A DNA stretch of 64,000 nucleotides from Bacillus thuringiensis (GCF_022095615.2 NZ_CP155559.1:1485501-1549500); one strand, 5' to 3'. Shown: positions 1-9,034, counted from the first letter of the stretch. A program made the numbers and translations. The notes: a model not told the origin generated them from the sequence alone.

Positions 1-2
1 GG

Positions 3-2168
3 TATGAAGTGCATCGAAATATTGCGCTTCGAAAACGGAATTATGCTTTAAATCTCAGTGAAACATGTTCATCTAAATTTGATGCTTTCTTGCATAAGAC
101 AATCGATAAACTTGAATTGAATATGCCAAAGTTTGAAAAAAGAGAAAGCCAACAGATTATGATGAAGGAAATATATACAGCACTAAGAGATTCTAGGTTT
201 TCACTCATTGAAGCGGGAACAGGAACAGGGAAGACTCTTGCATATTTACTTCCAAGTATTTATTTTGCAACGAAAAAAGAAGAACCTGTCATCATAAGTA
301 CCCAAACAGTACAACTGCAACAACAAATATTAGAAAAAGAAATTCCATTATTACAGAAAATAATGCCATTTTCATTTGAAGTAGCTCTTTTGAAAGGAAG
401 AAAGCATTATCTTTGTCTACATAAATTTGAATATGCTTTGCAAGAGGAAGAGAAAAATTATGATATGGCGCTCACAAAGGCAAAAATTTTAGTGTGGTTA
501 TTGCAAACGGAAACTGGCGATCGTGATGAATTAAATATTCCTGAGGGCGGAAAGTTACTTTGGAACCGTATTTGTAGTGATGTACATAGTCCAGGCGGGA
601 TGCAAAGCAACTGGTATAGCCGTTGTTTTTATCAACGAGCAAAGAATAAAGCATTATTTGCAGATATCGTTATTACAAATCATGCGTTATTATTTCAAGA
701 TTTTTCAAGTGAAGAACCACTATTTGCTTCATGTGAACATATTATCTTTGATGAAGCTCATCATATTGAGGAAGCGGCGAGTAGAACATTAGGTGAACAG
801 TTCTCCTGTATGTATTTTCAATTAGTTTTATCTCGTCTTGGCACGCTAGAAACAGATGATGTACTTTCTAAAGTATATAAAATGATGAAAAAATCAGAGC
901 AAGCTTCTCGTTCGACTTTCCGTATGGTTAGTCATAGTTTAAAGGAATTGAAATTTGATGCGGATGAGCTATTCCAAATGTTACGTGCTTTCATCTTTAA
1001 ACAAACAAAGCAGGAACAAGGGATAAGCAATATGCCACTCATTTATCGATATAACACGGAAGTAGAGAAAGGTAAGTTATGGGATAGCATTACCGAGATA
1101 ACAAATCGTTTTGTATACGATGTAAGGAAATTATTGACTACACTTGAGAAGCAAGTTGATATATTGCAAAGTAAATTAGAATGGGAGATGCATGTTGTTA
1201 CAGGTGAATTTATGCATTTAATTGAGTTGTTGAGAAAGATGGAACAATCTTTACAATTACTCATTTTAGAAAAAAATTCATACGTGACATGGATGGAGAC
1301 TGAAACAAAGGGAACAATTCATTCAACAGTTTTATATGCACAGCCTGTTCATATTGGTGAAAGGTTTGCGGATGAATTTTTAACGCAGAAAAAGAGTGTT
1401 ATTTTCACATCAGCAACGTTAACAGTAAACGATTCATTTGCTTATATAAAAGAGGAGCTAGGTTTACATGATTTTTCTCCAAATACATTACAGGTCCCGT
1501 CACCATTCCGTTTTGAAGAACAGATGAAATTAATGGTTTCAACAGATGTGCCTTTTATTAAGCAAGCAAGTAATGAAGAATATATTGAATCTGTGTCGGC
1601 TCATATTGCAAAAATAGCGAAAGCTACAAAAGGTAGAATGCTTGTTTTATTCACTTCGTATGAAATGTTGAAAGAAGCGTATACGAATTTGAAAAATGAT
1701 GAGGAATTAGAGGGATATTTATTATTAACGCAAAGTGTGAATAATAAGAGCCGAAGTCGTCTCATTCGTAAATTTCAAGAGTTCGACAAATCGATTTTGT
1801 TAGGAACAAGTAGTTTTTGGGAAGGGATAGATATACCTGGAGATGCCCTTAGTTGTCTTGTTATTGTCCGGCTTCCCTTTACGCCTCCCCATCAACCGAT
1901 GATGGAAGCAAAAGGAGAATGGTTAAAAAATCAAGGAGAAGACGTATTCGCTAAGTTAGCACTCCCGCAAGCAATACTGCGTTTCAAACAAGGATTTGGT
2001 CGTCTGATTAGAACAAGTACAGATACCGGAACGGTATTTGTGTTAGACCGTCGTTTGACAAGCGCTTCTTATGGAAAACGTTTTTTACAATCAATCCCAA
2101 CTGTCCCACTTTATGAAGGCCCTTTAGAAGAATTATTAGAACAATTAAAGGAACGGCCAAATAAATAA
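3..2168 (+). CDS. dinG: DinG, ATP-dependent helicase/3'-5' exonuclease (5' partial)
   Basis: This is the helicase part of the DinG protein; the reading frame is already open at base 3, so the N-terminal part (an exonuclease domain in Bacillus DinG) lies outside the window. Counting from the GTG at position 9, the Walker A motif EAGTGTGKT is at residues 68-76 and the Walker B/DEAH box (FDEAHH) at 247-252. The C-terminal half holds the superfamily 2 motifs TSATL, FWEGIDIPG and QGFGRLIR, the last being the arginine-rich motif VI. The family unwinds DNA 5'-3' or, in Firmicutes, may act mainly as an exonuclease; which applies here cannot be told from this part. It lies directly upstream of ypmA, as in B. 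subtilis. The GTG at 9 is an internal codon, not the real start. Confidence 0.93.
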   Translation, partial: YEVHRNIALRKRNYALNLSETCSSKFDAFLHKTIDKLELNMPKFEKRESQQIMMKEIYTALRDSRFSLIEAGTGTGKTLAYLLPSIYFATKKEEPVIISTQTVQLQQQILEKEIPLLQKIMPFSFEVALLKGRKHYLCLHKFEYALQEEEKNYDMALTKAKILVWLLQTETGDRDELNIPEGGKLLWNRICSDVHSPGGMQSNWYSRCFYQRAKNKALFADIVITNHALLFQDFSSEEPLFASCEHIIFDEAHHIEEAASRTLGEQFSCMYFQLVLSRLGTLETDDVLSKVYKMMKKSEQASRSTFRMVSHSLKELKFDADELFQMLRAFIFKQTKQEQGISNMPLIYRYNTEVEKGKLWDSITEITNRFVYDVRKLLTTLEKQVDILQSKLEWEMHVVTGEFMHLIELLRKMEQSLQLLILEKNSYVTWMETETKGTIHSTVLYAQPVHIGERFADEFLTQKKSVIFTSATLTVNDSFAYIKEELGLHDFSPNTLQVPSPFRFEEQMKLMVSTDVPFIKQASNEEYIESVSAHIAKIAKATKGRMLVLFTSYEMLKEAYTNLKNDEELEGYLLLTQSVNNKSRSRLIRKFQEFDKSILLGTSSFWEGIDIPGDALSCLVIVRLPFTPPHQPMMEAKGEWLKNQGEDVFAKLALPQAILRFKQGFGRLIRTSTDTGTVFVLDRRLTSASYGKRFLQSIPTVPLYEGPLEELLEQLKERPNK

Positions 2169-2181
2169 AATTGGAAGAAAA

Positions 2182-2217
2182 ATACGCCTGAAGTACATTT
2201 AAGCTTCAGGCGTAAAA
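2182..2217 (-). terminator. Hairpin with a T-tract on the minus strand
   Basis: An 11-bp perfect stem (TACGCCTGAAG / CTTCAGGCGTA) with a 10-nt loop follows dinG. On the plus strand the 3' side runs into A residues, not T; the T-tract is present only when read on the minus strand. It therefore looks like a stop for leftward transcription, or a 3'-end stabiliser of the dinG mRNA. Confidence 0.5.
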
Positions 2218-2358
2218 AATGTGGGTAGGAGGAATTTTATTTTTCTTACTTCTTGTATACAAAATGTATTGGTTTTCGACTTGAAACCTTTTTTTGCAGT
2301 ACATGTCCTGCTATAATAGATGGGTGATGAAGCAGGGGTTGTAAAGAATGTACTCTTA

Positions 2359-2386
2359 TTGTAACCGCATTGCGTTCTTCTATAAT
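2359..2386 (+). promoter_or_regulatory. Sigma-A promoter for ypmA
   Basis: TTGTAA at 2359-2364 and a perfect TATAAT at 2381-2386 are separated by 16 nt. It lies 33 nt upstream of the ypmA start codon, so it probably drives ypmA-ypmB and perhaps aspB. The rest of the 250-nt gap after dinG holds the hairpin at 2182 and nothing else I recognise. Confidence 0.65.
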
Positions 2387-2418
2387 TAGAAATTTTTGTG
2401 TAACGGAGGAGTTTTTTC

Positions 2419-2589
2419 ATGGATAAGAAAATCGAAGTCCTATCAACGACGCGTCTTAAATATTCGTCTGACTTGTATAAAATCGTTGATAGTTTGAATC
2501 GTACGTTAAAAGAGCAGGACCTCATGTTCGGATTAGCATTAGACGAAAAAGACAAAGAAACAGCTGTATTTACGATTTACAGAACGTAG
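2419..2589 (+). CDS. ypmA: YpmA family protein, 56 aa
   Basis: A small acidic protein beginning MDKKIEVLSTTRLKY and ending FTIYRT, which I recognise as the YpmA family (Pfam DUF4264). Its function is not known. The start is an ATG preceded by an excellent ribosome binding site (AACGGAGGAG) with 8 nt spacing. It sits between dinG and ypmB, the same place as in B. subtilis, and its stop codon is only 7 nt before the ypmB start, so the two are almost certainly cotranscribed. Confidence 0.85.
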   Translation: MDKKIEVLSTTRLKYSSDLYKIVDSLNRTLKEQDLMFGLALDEKDKETAVFTIYRT

Positions 2590-2596
2590 TGATACA

Positions 2597-3100
2597 ATGA
2601 AAAAGTGGATCTTTGCAATCGTTATCGTAATCGTTGCTAGCGGAATATATGGGGCGTATGTTTATAATAAAGCAATGGAAAAGAAACTTCCTAAAGAGGC
2701 AAAATCTGTAGAAATTGCGAAAGAAAAGGCAAAGCTTATAAAAGTAAAATCTGTTGATTATTATAACGGAGAATCTTCATATACAGTCGTACAAGGTACA
2801 GATGAAAAAGGAGAGCAACTTATCGTTTGGGTGCCTGAGAAAAAAGGGGAAACAATAGTAAGGAAAAAGAGCGAAGGTATTTCTGAAAAAGATGCTTTAC
2901 AAAGAACGATTGAACAAGTCGGAGATGAAAGTAAAGAATCAAAAAGCAAGCCGAAAGAAATTTTAAAAGCAAAATTAGGCTTTGAAAACAATATACCATT
3001 ATGGGAAGTTACATATATTGATGATGAAAATCGTTATAGTTATTACTATCTTGCATTTAAAGATGGTCAGTTTTTACGACGATATAGCATTGAAAAATAG
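2597..3100 (+). CDS. ypmB: YpmB-like membrane-anchored protein, 167 aa
   Basis: A single N-terminal membrane segment (about residues 4-22, WIFAIVIVIVASGIYGAYV) is followed by a lysine/glutamate-rich extracellular domain. The C-terminal part (ILKAKLGFENNIPLWEVTYID...) fits the PepSY-like fold described for YpmB/DUF5590 proteins. The role is not established. It starts 7 nt after ypmA stops and ends 18 nt before aspB, so the three form a tight cluster. The first ATG is used; there is no strong ribosome binding site, suggesting translational coupling to ypmA. Confidence 0.85.
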   Translation: MKKWIFAIVIVIVASGIYGAYVYNKAMEKKLPKEAKSVEIAKEKAKLIKVKSVDYYNGESSYTVVQGTDEKGEQLIVWVPEKKGETIVRKKSEGISEKDALQRTIEQVGDESKESKSKPKEILKAKLGFENNIPLWEVTYIDDENRYSYYYLAFKDGQFLRRYSIEK

Positions 3101-3118
3101 ATGTAGGGGGAACTACAA

Positions 3119-4306
3119 ATGAAATTAGCAAAGCGAGTAGCTGCTTTAACACCATCTGCAACTTTAGAAATTACAGCAAAGGCACAAGCATTAAAAGCAG
3201 AAGGTCATGATGTAATTGGATTAGGGGCAGGAGAACCTGACTTTAATACACCAGAACATATTATGGATGCTGCGCATAAAGCGATGTTAGAAGGACATAC
3301 GAAGTATACACCAACAGGTGGATTACAAGCGTTAAAACAAGAAATTGTGAAGAAGTTTACTCGTGATCAAGGAATTGCGTATGATCCATCTGAAATTATT
3401 GTATGTAACGGTGCAAAGCATGCATTATACACATTATTCCAAGTATTACTTGATGAAGGAGATGAAGTTATCATCCCAACTCCTTATTGGGTAAGTTATC
3501 CGGAACAAGTAAAGCTTGCTGGTGGTAAGCCAGTTTATGTAGAAGGTCTGGAAGACAATGAATACAAAATTACAGCGAAGCAGCTGCGTGAGGCAATTAC
3601 AGAGAAAACGAAAGCAGTTATTATTAATTCACCGAGCAATCCAACAGGAATGATTTACAGCAAAGAAGAATTACAACAGCTTGGAGAAGTATGTTTAGAA
3701 CACAATATTTTAATCGTTTCAGATGAAATTTATGAAAAATTAATTTATGGTGGAGCAGAATATACTTCGGTTGCCCAGCTTTCTAATGCATTAAAAGAAC
3801 AAACACTTATTATTAATGGTGTATCTAAATCTCATTCTATGACAGGATGGCGTATTGGATATGCAGCAGGAAATAAGCAGCTTATTAAAGCGATGACGAA
3901 CTTAGCGAGTCATAGTACGTCAAACCCTACTTCAATCGCTCAATACGGCGCAATCGCGGCATATGCAGGCTCACAAGAACCTGTAGAAACAATGCGTCAA
4001 GCATTTGAAGAGAGATTAAACATTATTTATGATAAATTAATTCAAATCCCTGGCTTTACTTGTATTAAACCACAAGGTGCATTTTACTTATTCCCTAATG
4101 TAAAAGAAGCTGTAGCTTTATCAGGATATGAAAACGTTGATGATTGGGCAAAAGCTTTATTAGAAGAGGAAAAAGTGGCTCTTGTACCAGGTACAGGATT
4201 TGGTGCTCCAAATAACGTTCGTTTATCATATGCGACATCTCTTGAACAAGTAGAGAAAGCATTAGAACGCATTCATACGTTTATGAAAAGTAAAGTGAAA
4301 GCTTAA
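3119..4306 (+). CDS. aspB: Aspartate aminotransferase (class I, PLP-dependent)
   Basis: This 395-residue protein has the full length of the AspB family. It transfers the amino group between aspartate and 2-oxoglutarate with pyridoxal phosphate as cofactor, in the cytoplasm. Visible family features are the N-terminal GAGEPDFNTP substrate-binding segment, YTPTGG, the SPSNPTGM stretch, SDEIYEKL, and the PLP-binding lysine in GVSKSHSMTGWRIGY near residue 237. The ATG at 3119 follows the ribosome binding site AGGGGGAAC. It lies 18 nt downstream of ypmB and is followed by a terminator. In B. subtilis asnS lies between aspB and dnaD; here it does not. Confidence 0.95.
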   Translation: MKLAKRVAALTPSATLEITAKAQALKAEGHDVIGLGAGEPDFNTPEHIMDAAHKAMLEGHTKYTPTGGLQALKQEIVKKFTRDQGIAYDPSEIIVCNGAKHALYTLFQVLLDEGDEVIIPTPYWVSYPEQVKLAGGKPVYVEGLEDNEYKITAKQLREAITEKTKAVIINSPSNPTGMIYSKEELQQLGEVCLEHNILIVSDEIYEKLIYGGAEYTSVAQLSNALKEQTLIINGVSKSHSMTGWRIGYAAGNKQLIKAMTNLASHSTSNPTSIAQYGAIAAYAGSQEPVETMRQAFEERLNIIYDKLIQIPGFTCIKPQGAFYLFPNVKEAVALSGYENVDDWAKALLEEEKVALVPGTGFGAPNNVRLSYATSLEQVEKALERIHTFMKSKVKA

Positions 4307-4330
4307 TTGTATATTTTATTAACGCAATAC

Positions 4331-4365
4331 AAAAAACCTTCCTATATAATAGGGAGGTTTTTTTG
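4331..4365 (+). terminator. Rho-independent terminator after aspB
   Basis: A GC-containing stem (AAACCTTCCTAT pairing with ATAGGGAGGTTT, one mismatch) runs into seven T residues. Confidence 0.85.
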
Positions 4366-4398
4366 ACGAATTGTGGCAAAAAGAAATAGCGAAAGGTG

Positions 4399-4407
4399 TG
4401 TTATACT
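4399..4407 (+). promoter_or_regulatory. Extended -10 promoter for dnaD
   Basis: TGTTATACT is an extended -10 element (TGn plus TATACT) 21 nt upstream of the dnaD ATG. No good -35 is seen at 17 nt, which is acceptable for extended -10 promoters. Confidence 0.55.
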
Positions 4408-4427
4408 AGAGAGCGAGGTGTTTGGTG

Positions 4428-5135
4428 ATGAAAAAGAAAATGATGTTACAGTGGTTTGAGCAGGGAAGCATTGCAATTCCAAAATTACTTATGATGCATT
4501 ATAAAAAATTAGGGTTAAATGAAACGGAATTTATGGTTGTACTTCATGTACACACATTTTTAGAATCGGGCAATACGTTTCCGACTCCGTCAGAGATTTC
4601 AGAACGGATGACGATTACTGAAATGAAATGTATGGAAGTAATTCAGACATTGATTCAAAAAGGTTTTTTATCATTAGAAGGTGGACAAAAATCAGAAGCG
4701 ATGATGTGTGAAAGTTATTCTTTACAACCGCTTTGGGAAAAAATATTGCATTTCTTAATGAATGAATCAATAGAGGAAGAACAAAAAGAAGTAAAACAAT
4801 TGCAAGTAAATTTATATACAGTATTTGAAAAAGAATTTGGAAGACCACTTTCTCCATTTGAATGTGAGACGTTGGGAATGTGGGAAGATCAAGATCAACA
4901 TCATCCGAATTTAATTCAAGCGGCCCTCAGGGAAGCTGTAATGAGTGGTAAGCTTAATTTCCGATATATTGATCGTATTTTATTTGAGTGGAAAAAGAAT
5001 GGTATTAAAACAGTAGATCAAGCCCAAAACCAAGGACGAAAATTTAGAGAAAATCAACAACGAACGCAGCAAACGACAAAACAAGAGACGAAATTTACTG
5101 GGAAAGTGCCTTTTTATAATTGGTTGGAGCAGTAA
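4428..5135 (+). CDS. dnaD: DnaD, primosomal DNA replication protein
   Basis: DnaD acts with DnaA, DnaB and DnaI in loading the replicative helicase in low-GC Gram-positive bacteria. The N-terminal half is a winged-helix domain (TETEFMVVLHVH-like helix, PTPSEISERM); the C-terminal DnaB_2 domain ends with the hallmark YxxxILxxW signature seen here as YIDRILFEW, followed by a polar Q/K-rich tail. The ATG at 4428 is chosen over TTG 4422 and GTG 4425 because of its distance from the GCGAGGTG ribosome binding site; this gives 235 residues, the usual family length. It starts a dnaD-nth-ypoC operon with gaps of 15 and 3 nt. Confidence 0.92.
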   Translation: MKKKMMLQWFEQGSIAIPKLLMMHYKKLGLNETEFMVVLHVHTFLESGNTFPTPSEISERMTITEMKCMEVIQTLIQKGFLSLEGGQKSEAMMCESYSLQPLWEKILHFLMNESIEEEQKEVKQLQVNLYTVFEKEFGRPLSPFECETLGMWEDQDQHHPNLIQAALREAVMSGKLNFRYIDRILFEWKKNGIKTVDQAQNQGRKFRENQQRTQQTTKQETKFTGKVPFYNWLEQ

Positions 5136-5150
5136 TGTAGGAGGAAGTAT

Positions 5151-5798
5151 ATGTTAAATAAAACGCAAATTCGCTATTGTTTAGACACAATGGCGGATAT
5201 GTATCCAGAAGCACATTGTGAATTAATTCATGAAAATCCGTTTGAACTAGTAATCGCGGTAGCATTATCTGCACAATGTACAGATGCACTTGTAAATAAA
5301 GTGACGAAAAATTTATTTCAAAAATATAAAACACCAGAAGATTATTTAAGTGTTTCTCTAGAAGAGTTACAACAAGACATACGTTCTATTGGATTGTATA
5401 GAAATAAAGCAAAAAACATTCAAAAATTGTGTCAGATGTTGCTGGATGATTATAACGGAAAAGTCCCAGAAGATCGTGACGAGCTGACGAAATTACCAGG
5501 AGTAGGGAGAAAAACAGCAAATGTAGTTGTTTCGGTAGCGTATGGCATTCCAGCAATTGCTGTTGATACACATGTAGAGAGAGTGAGTAAACGGTTAGCG
5601 ATTTGTAGATGGAAAGATTCAGTGTTAGAAGTAGAAAAGACATTAATGAAGAAAATTCCGATGGATGAATGGAGCGTTACACATCACCGTATGATTTTCT
5701 TTGGACGTTATCACTGTAAAGCACAACGACCACAATGTGAAGAGTGTCGCTTACTAGAAGTATGTCGTGAAGGAAAGAAGCGAATGAAGGGGAAATAA
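5151..5798 (+). CDS. nth: Endonuclease III (DNA glycosylase/AP lyase)
   Basis: A base excision repair enzyme that removes oxidised pyrimidines and cleaves the abasic site. The 215-residue protein has the helix-hairpin-helix with the catalytic lysine (LPGVGRKTANVV, about residues 114-125), the catalytic aspartate in AVDTHVERV, and the C-terminal four-cysteine [4Fe-4S] loop with spacing C-x6-C-x2-C-x5-C (CKAQRPQCEECRLLEVC). It starts 15 nt after dnaD with ribosome binding site AGGAGG and is followed after 3 nt by ypoC. Confidence 0.96.
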   Translation: MLNKTQIRYCLDTMADMYPEAHCELIHENPFELVIAVALSAQCTDALVNKVTKNLFQKYKTPEDYLSVSLEELQQDIRSIGLYRNKAKNIQKLCQMLLDDYNGKVPEDRDELTKLPGVGRKTANVVVSVAYGIPAIAVDTHVERVSKRLAICRWKDSVLEVEKTLMKKIPMDEWSVTHHRMIFFGRYHCKAQRPQCEECRLLEVCREGKKRMKGK

Positions 5799-5801
5799 AG
5801 G

Positions 5802-6320
5802 ATGGAGCGAGTTATAGAAATACCGAAAGAGTTTCGGTGCTTACCATTTTTTAAAGAAAGTATAAATTCGGTTGCGTATCATACAGAACAATCTTTTGAA
5901 GAAATAATACAACGTACTTACTTTATATATGATATGGAAAGACAAGATGAGCCGTGGAGTGAAATTGAAAATAGTATTCCTGTACTGTTGAAAGTATGGA
6001 AAAGTAAGCATGAAGACATTGCTACACTATTTCGAAACAGAAATAAGCAAGAAGCTGAAGGTCCAATGATTCTTTTTGCTGCACATTTGTTATCGATTGT
6101 ATTTTGGTTAAATGAGCAACCTGTTCATAGTTTGAATGAAATGGAAGCTCATACGAGTAAATTGGAAGTACAACCAGTTAATTTTATGGAGCGCTATTCG
6201 TTCATTATAAAGAAACCGAATAATTATCATTCCTATATTCAGTTAGTGCAGTTGTATATTGAAATAGAAAAGCTATATGTAAAGAAAATGATAACAAAAA
6301 AGAAGTCCTTTTCTCGTTAA
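5802..6320 (+). CDS. ypoC: YpoC-like protein, 172 aa
   Basis: A conserved hypothetical protein in the position of ypoC of B. subtilis, between nth and the ponA-recU operon. It has no membrane segment or catalytic motif that I recognise; it is rich in aromatic and acidic residues and predicted soluble and helical. Its ATG lies 3 nt after the nth stop, so it is translated from the same mRNA. Its stop codon falls inside the loop of the bidirectional terminator that follows. The name rests mainly on position and size. Confidence 0.7.
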   Translation: MERVIEIPKEFRCLPFFKESINSVAYHTEQSFEEIIQRTYFIYDMERQDEPWSEIENSIPVLLKVWKSKHEDIATLFRNRNKQEAEGPMILFAAHLLSIVFWLNEQPVHSLNEMEAHTSKLEVQPVNFMERYSFIIKKPNNYHSYIQLVQLYIEIEKLYVKKMITKKKSFSR

Positions 6321-6341
6321 GAGAAAGGACTTCTTTTTTTG
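6301..6341. terminator. Bidirectional terminator between ypoC and ponA
   Basis: A long stem (GAAGTCCTTTTCTC with GAGAAAGGACTTC) encloses the ypoC stop codon and ends in seven Ts on the plus strand. The complementary A-rich start also allows it to stop the leftward ponA transcript. Confidence 0.8.
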
Positions 6342-6343
6342 TA

Positions 6344-9034
6344 TTAAGACTCTGTTGTAACAACATTTCCGTCTGCGTGAGGTGTATCTCCTCCGGTATT
6401 TTGTTGTTGTTCTTGTTGCTTGTGTTGTTCTTCTTCAGCTTTTTTTCTAGCAGCCTCTTCTTCAGCTTTCTTTCTAGCAGCTTCTTCTTCGGCTTTCTTT
6501 CTAGCGGCTTCTTCAGCAGCCTTTTTCTGAGCTTCTTCTTGTTGTTTACGTTGTTGTTCTTGTTGCTGTTGTTGCTGTTGCTCTTGTTGTTTACGCTGTT
6601 CTTCAGCAGCCTTTTTCTGAGCTTCTTCTTGTTTTAGTTTATCTTCATTAGCTTTTTTCTGAACTTCCTCATCAGCTTTTTTCTTAGCTTCTTCGTCAGC
6701 CTTCTTCTTAGCCTCTTCTTCAGCTTTCTTCGGGTCTGGAGTTCCGCCAGGTGCAGTGAAGGATGCACCAACTGCAGGGCTTGTTCCAGTGCCTTTTTTC
6801 GCTACTACAGAGAAGCTGTAAGTAACGCCTGGTTTAATACCACCAAGAGTAGCGTTCGTACCACTTATTGATAGGCTACCACTTGAACCGTCAGTAGCTT
6901 TATAGCTTGCTGCATACGCATCAACTTCTGCTGGTCCAGACCAGTTTAGTGTAACTGTGCTAGCGCCATCGAAAGTAACATTAAGACCACTAGGTGCATC
7001 TACTTTAATTTGTTTAATTGCATCTTTTTTCGCACCTTTTACGTATAACTCTCCGTTTATTTCTTGTACAGAAGAAGGACGCTCGAAACGAGATTTATCT
7101 GTAGCGAATTTGCTCATCATTACTTGGAACATTTGTTGTGCAATTCTAGTAGAGCGATCACCAATGTAATTTTCTGGACTATCTTTTTCGTAACCAGTCC
7201 AAACAGCCATTGTATATTGTGGTGTATATCCAGCGAACCAACTATCTCTGTTTGCATCAGCTGGAATACCATATTTTTTAATAACGTCTTCATCAAAGTT
7301 TTGTGTTCCTGTTTTACCGGCTACGTCAACACCAGAAACGTATGCTGTTGGACCTGTACCACCAGAACCAGGTTTTACTACGTCACGAAGAACGTCAGTA
7401 ACCATGTAAGCTGTGTAGTCTTGCATCACACGTTGTTCTTTCGGTTTAAAACTTTTCTTTTTCCCGTCGGGGAAGATGACTTCTTTTACGAAGTGCGGTT
7501 TATTATAGTTACCATTATTACCAAAGGCTGCATATGCACCTGCTAATTGTAACGGAGAACTATCGTTACTACCAATTGCTGTTGATTCATATGTTTTGCC
7601 GTCTTTGAATGTCATACCCAAGCCTTCAGCAAACGCTTGGGATTTAGGAAGCCCAACCGCTTGAGCTGTCTTTAAAGCCGGGATGTTTAATGATTTTTTC
7701 AAAGCTTCACGTAGTGAAACGTCACCTTTGTAACTATTTGTTGCATTTCGTATTTTTTTACCATTGGAATACGTATACTCTGAGTCATTTAATTGATGGT
7801 ATGTAGACCATTGTAAATTCTCAATTGCTGGACCGTAGTCGAAAATTGGTTTCATTGTTGAACCGACTTGGCGTTTTAAATCAGTTGCCATATTATGACC
7901 TTTGAAAGTAGATCTACTTTCTTTACGCCCAGCTCCAATTGCTCGAACTTCTCCAGATTGTGTATCCATAAATACGAATGATCCTTGGAATTGATCGTTC
8001 GGATACTTAATAAGGTTGCCATCCATAATTTTTTCAGCGTAATCTTGAGCATCTTGATCAAGTGTTGTATGAATCGTTAAACCATCTGAACCGATATTTA
8101 CATCGGGATATTCTTTTTCAACTTCTGATACAACAGCATCTAAAAATGCTTGATACTTCATCTCAGTGATTTCTGAAGACGCTTGAAGACCTTCAGTTAC
8201 AGGGATTTTCATCGCGTTATTCATTTCATCTTTTGTTATATAACCATGTCGATTCATTAAGGATAATACGACGTTACGACGTTGTGTAGCTCGTTCAACG
8301 TTGTCTTTTTTTGTTGGATCATAAATATTAGGACCTTGGGGTAAACCAGCGAGCATTGCAGCTTCATGTAACTGTAAGTCTTTTAAATCTTTGTCATAAT
8401 ATTTTTTGGCTGCTGTCGCGATACCGTACGAACGGTTACCTAAGTTAATCTTATTTAAGTACATTTCTAAAATCTCATGTTTAGAGTATTGTTGCTCTAA
8501 TTTGTAAGATAGGTACCATTCTTGTACTTTTCTCTTTGCAGTTTTGTCCATCGTTAGAAAATAGTTTTTGACTACTTGTTGTGTAATCGTACTACCACCT
8601 TGAGATCCGAATCCTCCAGTGACATTTTCCATAACTGCTTTTGTAGTTCGTTTAAAATCAATTCCATTATGATCATAGAAACGTGAATCCTCAGTTGCAA
8701 GGAATGCATTTTCAACTACTTTTGGAATTTGATCATACGTAACGTGGGTTCGTTTTTCAGCACCGTACTCATAGAAAAAGTTCCCATTCTTATCAAGAAA
8801 CTTTGTTGATAAAGGATTGACAAGTTTTGATTTGTCTAATTTTGGAGCGTCCTTCACCATAACAAAGAAAGCGGAAACGCCAGCTACAAGACCAACGATA
8901 CCAAGAAGTAGACAACCTATAAGGAATTTTTTAAAAAAGGAGCCTTTTTTCTTTGGTTTTTTTTCTTTATTTGTTTCTTGCTGTTGATTTTTCACATGAT
9001 TTCGTTCTGTACGAGAACGATAATTATCTGACAT
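6344..9034 (-). CDS. ponA: Class A penicillin-binding protein 1 (PonA)
   Basis: A bifunctional peptidoglycan synthase anchored by one membrane segment (residues about 37-59) after a very basic cytoplasmic tail. The glycosyltransferase domain has TEDSRFYDHNG with the catalytic glutamate near residue 115 and GGSTITQQ. The transpeptidase domain has the SxxK serine in GSTMKP near 391, SLN near 447 and KTGTQ near 573. A fibronectin type III domain follows at about 675-760. The last 130 residues are low-complexity, made of imperfect KKAEEEAARKKAEEEA and Q-rich blocks. At 896 residues the size suits Bacillus PBP1. It is cotranscribed with recU, 66 nt upstream, with ribosome binding site GTAGGAG. Confidence 0.95.
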   Translation of the reverse strand: MSDNYRSRTERNHVKNQQQETNKEKKPKKKGSFFKKFLIGCLLLGIVGLVAGVSAFFVMVKDAPKLDKSKLVNPLSTKFLDKNGNFFYEYGAEKRTHVTYDQIPKVVENAFLATEDSRFYDHNGIDFKRTTKAVMENVTGGFGSQGGSTITQQVVKNYFLTMDKTAKRKVQEWYLSYKLEQQYSKHEILEMYLNKINLGNRSYGIATAAKKYYDKDLKDLQLHEAAMLAGLPQGPNIYDPTKKDNVERATQRRNVVLSLMNRHGYITKDEMNNAMKIPVTEGLQASSEITEMKYQAFLDAVVSEVEKEYPDVNIGSDGLTIHTTLDQDAQDYAEKIMDGNLIKYPNDQFQGSFVFMDTQSGEVRAIGAGRKESRSTFKGHNMATDLKRQVGSTMKPIFDYGPAIENLQWSTYHQLNDSEYTYSNGKKIRNATNSYKGDVSLREALKKSLNIPALKTAQAVGLPKSQAFAEGLGMTFKDGKTYESTAIGSNDSSPLQLAGAYAAFGNNGNYNKPHFVKEVIFPDGKKKSFKPKEQRVMQDYTAYMVTDVLRDVVKPGSGGTGPTAYVSGVDVAGKTGTQNFDEDVIKKYGIPADANRDSWFAGYTPQYTMAVWTGYEKDSPENYIGDRSTRIAQQMFQVMMSKFATDKSRFERPSSVQEINGELYVKGAKKDAIKQIKVDAPSGLNVTFDGASTVTLNWSGPAEVDAYAASYKATDGSSGSLSISGTNATLGGIKPGVTYSFSVVAKKGTGTSPAVGASFTAPGGTPDPKKAEEEAKKKADEEAKKKADEEVQKKANEDKLKQEEAQKKAAEEQRKQQEQQQQQQQEQQRKQQEEAQKKAAEEAARKKAEEEAARKKAEEEAARKKAEEEQHKQQEQQQNTGGDTPHADGNVVTTES

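Noticed and set aside
2199..2555. 118-codon ORF on the minus strand across ypmA
   Set aside because: It lies opposite the conserved ypmA gene, has no ribosome binding site and no recognisable protein pattern.
6377..6637. 86-codon plus-strand ORF rich in F, L and S
   Set aside because: It is the antisense of the K/E/A/Q-rich PonA tail and only looks like a membrane protein because of that composition.
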